A DNA stretch of 64,000 nt, taken from the NCBI RefSeq assembly GCF_963169125.1, contig NC_084793.1:230766360-230830359 (forward strand). Direction: 5' to 3'. A program made the position numbers and the translations under genes. The DNA is from Humulus lupulus (Eukaryota; Streptophyta; Magnoliopsida; Rosales; Cannabaceae). Shown here piece by piece: positions 1 to 9,460 of this stretch (position 1 is its first letter; the number at the start of each line of letters is the position of its first letter). The notes under the pieces are model-generated. The model ran no database searches. It saw only the letters and a list, made by a program, of their open reading frames with translations, and was not told where the DNA came from.

Positions 1-230
1 AAACTATGATTTTATGTGAAACACAAAAGTTGCAAGCCTTGACACAAATGAAGATTTATTTTCCAAAAATCTCTATTCCCATCCTTCTCTATGGAAATGC
101 TTGAAGATACAATAATGGAATGAGATTGGGATATACAAGGCTTGATCGTTCATATATACCAAGCTTTCTCGATGAAGATCTTGGAGAAAACTAGTAATCT
201 TGGAGCTAAAGAGAGGGAGTTCTTCTTTTA

Positions 231-247
231 AGAGAGAGAGAGAGAGA
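231..247. repeat. (AG)n microsatellite
   Basis: A run of AG dinucleotides inside the D LTR. The partner LTR has the same AG run near 38166-38179, so it predates the D insertion. Confidence 0.9.
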
Positions 248-462
248 CGTGAGTGATAAATTCACCAATTAACTCATATAAAGCCCTTAAATAGTATATG
301 ACCCTCATTAGGCTTAACCAATGATATTAGAGCATTTAAATTTAAGTTTTGGAGGTTATTTACGTAATAGTATGAACTTTCCGTAATAGCCAAGGCGACA
401 CATCGCCTGGCATTGGGCAATGTATCGCCTATGACCAGGCGATGCATCGCCTGCTCTGTCTC

Positions 463-1290
463 AGCCAAGGGTTTCATGCTTTTGGCAATGCATCACCGAC
501 GCCTTTGTTTTGGCACTCTAAGACTTGTCTCAAAAAACCTCAAAATGCTCCCAAACTTCTTGGGTGCTCTCATATACTCCAAATAAACATTTTGGACCCA
601 AAAAGTTGATTTATAAATAACTAATCTGAAAGTCAACTTTCACATGTTGACTTTTGTGAAATCGTTATTGTTTTAGCATCTCTTCATTCCTAAACAATTT
701 CACCATGCCTAAAAAATTTCTCCTGGTCCGTCTGAGCCAAGGGTTTCATGCTTTTGGCGACGCGTCCCCGATGCCTCTATTTTGACACTCCAATACTTGT
801 CTCAAAACACCTCCAAATGCTCCCAAACTTCTTGGGTACTCTCATATACTCCAAATAAACATTTTGGACCCAAAAAGTTGATTTATAAATAACTAAACCG
901 AAAGTCAACTTTCACATGTTGACTTTTGTGAAATCGTTATTGTTTTAGTATCTCTTCATTCCTAAACAATTTCACCATGCCTAAACAATTTCTCCTGGTC
1001 CGTCTTAGCCAAGGGTTTCATGCTTTTGGCGACGCGTCCCTGACGCCTCTATTTTGACACTCCAAGACTTGTCTCAAAACACCTCCAAATGCTCCCAAAC
1101 TTCTTGGGTACTCTCATATACTCCAAATAAACATTTTGGACCCAAAAAGTTGATTTATAAATGCCTATACTGACATTTAACTTTCACATGTTGACTTTTG
1201 TGAAATTGTTATTGTTTTAGAACCTCTTCGTGCCTAAACAATTTCACCTGATCCGTCTTAGCCAAGGGTTTCATGCTTTTGGTGATGTGT
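463..1290. repeat. Tandem repeat, about 270-bp unit, in D LTR
   Basis: Units begin with agccaaggg at 463, 735, 1007 and 1260, giving periods of 272, 272 and 253 bp. The last unit is cut by G1 and resumes at 4821-5074. Each unit holds a block around the motifs ctcccaaacttcttg and gttgacttttgtgaaatcg. The partner LTR at 38365-38660 has only one copy, so the expansion happened in this LTR only or was lost from the other. Confidence 0.88.
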
Positions 1291-1794
1291 TGTAATGACC
1301 CAACTATTCTAGACTTCGAACCATTAATAACTACTATACATAGGCACTAATCTTAAGAAAACTTACATATGAAATAACCATAACTTTATTAAAAACTGTA
1401 AAGCAAAGGTTAAATACATAAAAATTCGGTTAGGATATGGGATCCCATTGTTTTGAAAATAAAATAGAACATAACTTAAATCTTAAAATTCGTTACAAAA
1501 CAAAGTGCAGAAAAATACATAAAAATCATAGTAAAAGGACTTAAACAACTTCATCCTTGAATCGTTCGCGCAATCCACCGAATCCATTCTCCCTCAATAC
1601 ACAATCCCAAGCCGCCAAGAATCTTCCCGCCGCCATAACTATTTTCCTACACATATAAAACAAAGGAATGAGCCTAATGCCCAGCAAGGAAAATCTACTA
1701 CAAGCATGAAACATAATCTTACACATAAACTATGAACATATATCATATACTATAATACATATATCATAATTCTAACCCATGTACATGGTGACTA

Positions 1795-2012
1795 TTGAGG
1801 TTTGCAAACCATGCAACTATAAGCCTCAAACTACAATGAGGTTTGCTTAGTTATGCAACTATAAGCCCCAAAAACATAAAAGTGTTGGGGTTTGCTATAT
1901 AACAACTATAAGCCCCAAAACATAAAAGTATTAGGGTTTGCTATATAACAACTATAAGCCCCAAAACATAAAAGTATTAGGGTTTGCTATAACAACTATA
2001 AGCCCCAAAACA
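1795..2012. repeat. Tandem repeat, about 57-bp unit, in G1
   Basis: About four units, each containing caactataagccccaaaac and gggtttgct. The equivalent part of G2 (about 5765-5885) carries a different tandem repeat built on ggggcttgct...caagtcatatgc. This part of the LTR therefore repeatedly amplifies short blocks. Confidence 0.8.
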
Positions 2013-2566
2013 TGCATATATCATAACACATAAAATCATACTATAGCATAATCATAACATATTATATAAACATAGCACATATCACATAAAAACTATCCTA
2101 TTTTCCTTACCAATTACCGGGATGTGAGAAGAAGGTCGGGATTTTGGAACACTCCTAAAAACCATTAATAGAAAGGTGAGTTTTCTAAAAGGAAGAGATG
2201 AAAATAAATGATCTAAAAACCACCGAGAATATACTTACCGACAAGAAACCTCAAGTTCAAAGAACTTAGATGCCTAACCACAAATAGAGAAGACTGAGTT
2301 AGGATTTGAGTAGAGAAAACTATAAAAACTAATGAAACAATACAAAAAGGAACTAAGAATAGGAATACCTTTGAAATTGCTATGACCGAACTACACCTCG
2401 AAATCAAAATACACACTATGAACCTTACTTCCCAAGTGTTTAATAAGCTTATGATGATAAAGCTTATAACCACAACCCAAGTGTTTAATACTCTAAAGTA
2501 AACCTAGCTGCTTGAAGGCTCTGAACTCAGCTTGAAGAATGAAATAAATGGCTGGGAAGTAGGTCC

Positions 2567-2574
2567 TATTTATA
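2567..2574 (-). promoter_or_regulatory. TATA box of LTR G1
   Basis: TATAAATA on the minus strand, shared with G2 at 6429-6436. It marks the likely transcription start region of this LTR. Confidence 0.5.
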
Positions 2575-2862
2575 GAGTTCAAGAATGAAAAGATCTTCAT
2601 TTAGCTTGAATAAAATAATGGCTTTTTAATTGAAAAACATTTGAATAATCGTTCAGCAGAGGCTGAAGACTCGGTCAAAAAGATTCTGGACTTATCAAGA
2701 GGTTATGGAATAAAATGAGCTCGGTTTCAAAATTAGTTGAAAATGCAGCCCTAGAGCCGATATATCGCCTAGGCTGATATTCCCAAGGCTCGTCGAAGTG
2801 GTCGTGCGAAGTTACGTGTTTTCGTATTCCCCTACTGGCGATATATCGGCCCCTAAGCTGCG

Positions 2863-4366
2863 ATATATGTTGCGATATTTTCTTATGATATTTAGTGTGC
2901 AAGTGTACACAATTGCATGCAAGTAATATAATAGTAAGTATTTTAATATCCTCTCCTCAGGGATTGTTTAAGCAAGATATTGTAAAGACCAAAACCCAAC
3001 AATTTGGAATAAAAAATAAGCAATAAGGTTTGATTGAACTAAAATTAAAAACAAAATATAAATAAGTAAACTAAACAACCAAACCAAGCTAAAACAGTAA
3101 GCAATTGATTAATCAAGCGATGATGGGAAGTTAGAGCTACCAAATCCCTCTAATATGCATTTCTGGGCACAGATGCGGGTAACAATGCGGTCGCAATTCT
3201 GGGTAATGTTGACTAGGTTTTCTATTCGTCTTAATTCTTTTTCCAAAGCAATTAAGGTTCAATCCTTACATTAATTAACATATTCCTATGCCCAACCAAT
3301 GTTAAGAATATCAATTTGAGCACAAACCTATAAAATCATGCAAGGTGATTATATATTCCTATATAAACACAATTTCTAGAACATAAAAGTTAAGAACATG
3401 CATCAATCAATTTTTATATCCATTAATATTGACCTTTCCATCATCAATACCAATTTAATTACCTACTCAAGTTGGCCAAACATAGAGCAAGTATAAACAA
3501 TAATACCCATTGATTGAACAAAACCTCAAAACAACTTTAACATTAAAATTACCCACAAACCCAAAATTACATATTAGAGTTCATTAGCATCTCTAACTAC
3601 AAAAGTTTAGTTCATACTAAAATTCAAGAGAACAATTATAATAATTTCAGCCATGGGTTTAATGAGAATCAATTAAAGGAATTCAAATACAAAGATTAAG
3701 AGTAGAGAAGATAAAATCCAAACACTAAGAGTCAAATGAATTTATCTCTTCTTCTCTTTCTTCCTTGCACTTTCTTTCCTCCTCCTTGAAGCTCAAAATA
3801 TGGTCTCCCTAATGGTGGTGGTTGCTGGTTTCTTTCTCAAAAAATGGTGGTCAGATGAAAAAGGGAAAGAGAGAAAAATATATGTCATATCCCCCTTTGC
3901 CTCCTTGGGGTTTCCTTCCCAATTCAGAAAATTCCTTGTTCCTCACGTGCACCCCTTGTTATGGGACCCAAAGGTGATGTAGATTAATGAATTCCAGCTG
4001 CCTTCCTCAAAAACGCCACTTCAGTAGTCACTTAAGTGAGCAGCCACATCATCCACGCAAAGCTCCAGGAAATGTGGTTAAAGTAAATGCGGTCGCATTT
4101 CTGAGTTTTCCTGCTCAACAAAAGAAACTAAAAAACCAAAGTGAGCCTTTTCAAGTCTTCTATTCACAAGATAATTTCACCTATTAATGAGCCATTTCTA
4201 ATCCTTTAACAAATACCAAACACTAAACTTATCAAAACTAACACAAACACATATAAAGTGAAATTAAACACAAAATAAACAAAAAGAACAAATATCACTC
4301 TAATTTCATTGAATTATAAGCCTAAAAGTGACTAAGATAACTCTATGTTGTAGAGTTATCAATATA
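2863..4366. mobile_element. Element H (LTR-like insertion in G1), TSD atata
   Basis: The insert is 2868-4361, beginning TGTTGCGATATT and ending GAGTTATCA, with atata at 2863-2867 and 4362-4366. Removing it restores alignment of G1 with G2 around the gatatatcg motif. The TG...CA ends and 5-bp duplication fit a solo LTR of about 1.5 kb. The ORFs within (3800-3982, 3987-4187) look like chance frames. A hairpin-like end (taactct...agagtta) sits at its right terminus. Confidence 0.75.
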
Positions 4367-5074
4367 TCGGCATACATTAAAATATTATACACGTAATTGC
4401 ACTTTTTAAGCCTAATTTGAATTGAGTAAACATCTTTGACTGAGTCCTATAACGATTTCAAAGCTGCTAGCAGACTCTGGGATTTTCAAATATTACTCTT
4501 AATAAACTATTCCTCAAAAATACTTAATTTCTCATTAAACATGCACATGACAAGTGTCATTATCTTATTGGGTCTATCTAAACCTTATAGTATAATAAAT
4601 ATCATTTCTATAATCAGTCATATTAATCAAACCTTAGGTTATAATTAATATTCTTAAACTATAGGTTAAACTTATAAAATCTACAAGTGTTGCTACGAGT
4701 GTCCAACTAAGTCCCGGCTTGAACCAAAATCCATAGTTATAAACATGCTATAACTACTACTAACTACTACTACTACTACTATCTAACTAGCTAAGTAAAG
4801 TTCTTGGACTCTATATGTGTCGCCTCCTAGGGGTGACGCGTCATCGACGCCTCTGTTTTGGTACTCCGAGACTTGTCTCAAAACACCTACAAATGCTCCC
4901 AAACTTCTTAAGTACTCTCATATATTCCAAATAAACATTTTGGACCAAAAAAGTTGATTTATAAATGCTTATACTGAAAGTCAACTTTCACATGTTGACT
5001 TTTGTGAAATCATTACTGTTTTAGCACCCCTTCGTGCCTAAACAATTTGACCATGTATTTAACCAATCTCAACA

Positions 5075-5088
5075 TTCCCCCACTTGGT
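5075..5088 (-). other. Polypurine tract of element D
   Basis: The minus strand reads CCAAGTGGGGGAA directly before the LTR start TGTTGAG. This is the usual plus-strand primer site of an LTR retrotransposon and fixes D as a minus-strand element. Confidence 0.7.
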
Positions 5089-5275
5089 TAAATACACCCT
5101 CACTTCTCTAGCCAACGATATTAGTACATATAGTAAAGTACCTTTTGGGTTTGAACTTTACTATAGTGAAAACACTACAAAGCTTAAATCGAAATGCTAA
5201 GGTATTCTTTAAAGATTTAACCCAACATTCCTAGTGATAAAAATAGGTAATTTCTCACACACCTCTATCTGATTA

Positions 5276-7272
5276 CTTATTGTAATGACTCAACTATTTC
5301 TAAGACCTTGGACCATTAAAACTAATAGACATAGCTACTATTTTGAAAAGAAAAAAAAACATACATAAGAAATAATCATAACTTTATTAAAACTCAAAAT
5401 GTTGTGCAAATTACAATATAAATTATAAAATGTGGTATGGGTACCCATTGTTTAATAAAACATAACCTTAAATCAATTGATCAAAACTAAATGCGGAATT
5501 ACAAAAGAAAACATAATTCAAAAACTAAAATAAACGTCATCCTCGATCGACTTGCAACCCATTCATCCTCAACACACAAGTCAAGGCACCAAGAATCCTT
5601 CCGCCTTCGTATCTAGTTTCCTGCATCACACTAAAAATAAAGGAATAAGCCTAATACCCAACAAGGAAAATCTACTAACAACATATAACATAAATCATAT
5701 ACATCAGACTATATCATAAACATATACTATAAAACATATATCATATAAGACTACAATGGCCATCATACTTCTTGGGGCTTGTTAACTAAGAAAGTCATAT
5801 GCCCATAGATTTGTGGGGCTTGCTAGCCAAGCAAGTCATATGCGCATAAATTATTGCGGCTTGCTAGGTAGACAAGTCATGTGCCCAAGGACTATAAACA
5901 TACTATACATAATGTAAATGTAACATAACATAACATAAGCATAGCATATCATATAAACATATAAAATCTATCCTATTTTCCTTACCAACACCGGGATATT
6001 TGAAAACAAGAGCGGGATTAGAACACTCCTAAAACCAAAAGTAAGAATGGTGAGTTTCTAAAGAAAAGAGATTAAAAGGAAACTAAACCATCAAAGAAGA
6101 AACTTACCAATAAGAACCTTAAATCAAAGAACTTAAACACCTAACCACAAAACCATAAACAAAAGTTAGGATCTGAAAGAAACTTAAGGAAAACTAAGGA
6201 ATCATAAAGAATAGAACTTATGAATAATATTACCTTGGATGAACTAGAACCAATCTACACTACAATATCGAAAACACACTTTATCTCACTACCCAAGTGT
6301 TTATAAAGCTTAAGATGATAAGGATTTTATCCCCAAAACCCAAGTGTATCACTCTATAGAAATCCTAGCAGCTTGAAGGCTCTAAACACAGCTTGAAGAA
6401 TGAAGAAAAATGGCTTAGTACTAGGTCCTATTTATAGAGTTCAATGAATGAAAATATCTCCTTTTGGCTTGAATAAAATAATGAATATTAAATGAAAAAT
6501 AATTGAATATTTGGTCAATAGATGCTTAAGACTCGATCAAAAACGTTCAGAGGCAAGTCAAGAGGTTAAGGGATGAATCAAGTTCGGATTTCTCGAAGTT
6601 CAAAAAAACTACACCTGGGGCCAATATATCACCTGATCCTATATCCCGAGTGTTCGTGGTTTCGTTCATGCGAAGTCAACGTGTTTTCCTTATCTCCCGC
6701 GCTGCGATATATCGCCTCTAAAGCTGCGATATGTCGACATACGTAGATAATTTAAAAGCATTTTTGCACGAAGTTAGGATAATTAGAGTTGAATAATTAG
6801 GTTTGACTGAGTAATACATGATTCCAGCAAGTTCTGGAAGGGTCTAGAGCTTCTAGAGACTTCTATTATTGAATTATCCATTTAAAGTGCTTAAATCCTC
6901 AAATAAACAAGATTGTGACAAGTGTCATGCTCTTAATGGTTCTAGAAGATTCGAGAGTTTCTAAAACTTTCTTTTATTTAAACTATAATTAAATCCTTAA
7001 ATAAACATGATTATGACAAGTGTCATGCTCTTAATGGTTCTATCTAAACCTTAGGTTATAACTAAATTATTTCTATGACCAAAAATATTAATCAAACCTT
7101 ATGTTATAATTAATATTTCTAAACTATAGGTTAAACTTATAAAATCCATAACTATTGCTACAAGTGTCCTACTAATTCCCGGTTTGAACCAAAATCCACG
7201 AAATCTAAAATACTACAAATTACTACTAATTATCTAGCTAGCTAAGTAAACATTCTGGGACTCTACACTTAT
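5276..7272 (-). mobile_element. Solo LTR G2, TSD cttat
   Basis: The LTR spans 5281-7267 (1,987 bp), TGTAATGACTC...GACTCTACA, with cttat duplicated at 5276-5280 and 7268-7272. It is the same family as G1 and free of further insertions, so it is the best reference copy. It has a minus-strand TATAAATA at 6429-6436 and no coding capacity. Confidence 0.9.
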
Positions 7273-7641
7273 GTATTTGTCACAGTTCGCGCTTAGCACT
7301 ATTAATGGCCTTGTGCTTGATCCATTCATGAACCATTCGGAGAGAAAACTCCTACTCTCTTGAGAGGCATGGTTACTAAAGGTATTGGGTTTTGCATGCA
7401 GATCCCAAAGTATCAGGGGATTTCTCGAGTTTACAGCGCATGGTTACTAAACGCGCGTGAACACACACGTTGTTGATAGGGGAAATCATAGCTTGTATAT
7501 ATCTTAGGTCAAATAGATCAAGTTCAAACCCTTCGGTTGCCATACCTTTATCACCGTAGCAAGGTTTTATCTTAGGTCACCTCTAACAGGCCGCTTTGTC
7601 ACCATGCGAGCTAAATCTTGGCCCACCAGAAGAAGTCAGTC

Positions 7642-7931
7642 ATGAGCTCTTTTTCTCAAAGTAAGTGTAAGGGTAAGTAGATTGCGTTTGAGACCACTAT
7701 TCCCCACTTTGGCCCAGTAGTGGATAGGGAGATCGTAGTTAAACACAACACCTTTTTTTGAGGCTGATCACATAGAATCCCGGATAAAAACTCAGGGCAA
7801 GGTGAATAAAATTTTGCTAAATCACATGATAGAGTTGGGTTCCGAGGGTCTTATTGACCCCTTCCGCTGGAGGGAGAGTGGAGCTGCACTCCACGTTAGG
7901 ACGACTTTGGGGCTTGGAGTGACAAGCACCT
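7642..7931 (+). pseudogene. PF04195-like antisense gene of element E, 5' fragment
   Basis: This is the left part of a plus-strand gene that resumes at 17346 after element F. A possible start ATG at 7642 is followed by a Ser/Lys-rich leader that stops after about 12 codons. An open stretch from 7802 reaches the insertion point. The downstream half shows the family signature, so this should be the segment before the conserved domain. Function is unknown; the family is named 'putative gypsy type transposon' and is found in plant Tat-like elements and as stand-alone genes. It is badly eroded and interrupted, so certainly inactive. Confidence 0.5.
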
Positions 7932-8543
7932 TGTTGACCCTTGATTTGGCTAACGACACGGAGTCAAATGTACGACAAAGGATAAACCGATAATTAACAA
8001 TTTAATCTAATGGAAAAGAAGAAAACACCAAGGATTTATAGTGGTTCGGCCCCAAAGAATGGTAATGACCTACGTCCACTTAGTGCTATTATTGATATTG
8101 AATCTCAAAGTTGTGATCAAAGAACTAGGGTTCTTGAGTTTCACAAACGTTGAAAGAATTACAATAAAATGATGAATAATCACACTATCGCTTTCTTTCT
8201 CTCAATACTTAGCAAAAAGATTCCCAGATCAAAAATCCCCTCCTTGAGCTATTTCATGCATATTTATAGGTTCAAGGAGGGTTACATGGGCCAATGGCCC
8301 TTAACTTTCCTTAATAACAACATATCAAGGTAATAATGAGGAAATATTCAATGCCATTATTATAGGATTACAATCTTAGAAGTAAATAAATTAAGTTATA
8401 CGACCAGCCTAGTCGTATCTAACAGTTAAGCCTGATGAAATGATGTGCTTTTGGTCGATAGTCGAACAGTACTTCCGCCACGTGTCAACCACGTGGGAGA
8501 AATCCTTGCCACGTAATCAACAGCCATTTTTTTTGGGTAAACA
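7932..8543 (-). repeat. 3' LTR of element F
   Basis: A 612-bp direct repeat of 16727-17340. In element orientation it starts TGTTTACCC and ends GGGTCAACA. A polypurine tract abuts its start at 8544. Confidence 0.95.
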
Positions 8544-8556
8544 TTTTCCCCCCAAG
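8544..8556 (-). other. Polypurine tract of element F
   Basis: The minus strand reads CTTGGGGGGAAAA directly before the LTR start. This is the typical plus-strand primer of a gypsy element and confirms minus-strand orientation. Confidence 0.85.
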
Positions 8557-8774
8557 TTTATTTATTGCGACCAGCAATAAGTAAACTTAGGAAATTGACC
8601 CTTCGAATACCCCACGAAATCTCTCAAAGCCGCCTGTACTTTCTTCAGAAAAGTGACCAATCATGTCCAATCAAGTATTTTCGGTTTCTCAAGAACTTGT
8701 CTGATGGCCATTACACTTCCCCATGCTTTGCAAAAGGTAATTCATGATTACTTCTTCTACCGTATCGCAGTCAC

Positions 8775-8782
8775 TATAAATA
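8775..8782 (+). promoter_or_regulatory. Plus-strand TATA box upstream of the antisense gene of F
   Basis: TATAAATA on the plus strand in the context cac-TATAAATA-atacc, followed about 30 bp later by a pyrimidine-rich, leader-like stretch (8809-8830). About 150 bp downstream a splice-donor-like taagtaag lies at 8927-8934. This suggests the PF04195-like gene has its own promoter and a 5' leader intron, independent of the element's LTR promoter, which fires the other way. Confidence 0.5.
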
Positions 8783-9460
8783 ATACCCCAAATCCACATT
8801 TTTACTTTTCACTCGCCATCTCCTCTCCAAGAACTACGAAGAACTTCCATCTTCAGAGCCCAGAAATCCCAGGAACTCACATTCAGACATTCAAAAGCTT
8901 TCGTGTTCAGACTTCATTTTTCATCTAAGTAAGTTTCACGAACTCCTTAGACGTTTGAGTTGCCATGCATAACTGTTTCATCCTTATTTTTATCTCTGAA
9001 CCTTTGAATGTTCTTGGCTGAGACTGTTATGGGGATTGTGTGTATATCAATAGATGCTTGATAGGGTAGTGAAATAACGTTTCGTAGGAGATATGAGCCA
9101 GTTTGGTAGTCGAAATTGTAGATTTAAGGGCATAAAATCGAAGTAAAAATTCGATTTTTAAGCTAGTTGACAAACTAGGTTTTTCCTGCCCCTTCGGAGT
9201 TGAAAAAGCTTTTCTCTGAAAAAAATTTTACTTCCGCTTTTTAATCTGTTTCTCAAACTGCTCGAATAAAATTTAGTGTTTTTGTCAGAATGTTGCTGGC
9301 CATATGAAAGCTTAACTTTTATACGCGAGCAACGTTATCCCAACTCTCAACACAGATTTTTAGGCTTTATGTTCTCATCTCCCCCTTTCTCTGTTTGAAG
9401 CTTTTCATGCAAGATCCGTGAGGAGGTGAGAGGCCTATCAACGATGACTTGCTAGCCTAA

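Larger units (their letters stand above)
1286..4820 (-). mobile_element. Solo LTR G1 (with H nested), TSD tgtgt
   Basis: The LTR spans 1291-4815, starting TGTAATGACCC and ending GACTCTATA (canonical ACA mutated), flanked by identical 5-bp repeats tgtgt at 1286-1290 and 4816-4820. It aligns along its length with G2 at 5281-7267. A TATAAATA box on the minus strand (2567-2574) suggests minus orientation. No coding sequence is present, as expected for a solo LTR left by LTR-LTR recombination. The lineage is probably Ty3/gypsy but is not certain. Element H interrupts it at 2868. Confidence 0.87.
1..5074 (-). mobile_element. Element D, 3' LTR (left copy, cut by window edge)
   Basis: Matches the sequence at about 36012-38660 once inserted elements are removed: the window's first bases correspond to about 36012, and both copies end in CTCAACA (5074 and 38660). 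About 160 bp of this LTR lie beyond the window. Next to 5074 on the internal side is a polypurine tract as read on the minus strand, so this is the 3' LTR of a minus-strand element. Solo LTR G1 is inserted at 1291. This copy is longer than its partner because a 250-270 bp block is repeated about four times, whereas the partner has one. Pairing with the gag remnant at 35325-35823 makes D a copia-type element. Confidence 0.8.
5075..7641 (-). other. Internal 3' region of D, non-coding (G2 excluded), with probable deletion junction
   Basis: Covers 5075-5280 and 7268 to about 7640 on either side of G2. I see no pol sequence, although a copia element should have about 3.5 kb of pol here. The right end of this stretch passes without an LTR into the degraded plus-strand gene of element E. 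The simplest reading is that one deletion removed D's pol together with E's left LTR. I cannot place the exact junction. Confidence 0.5.

Noticed and set aside
3800..4187. Two ORFs in element H
   Set aside because: Short, no family signal, inside an LTR-like insertion.
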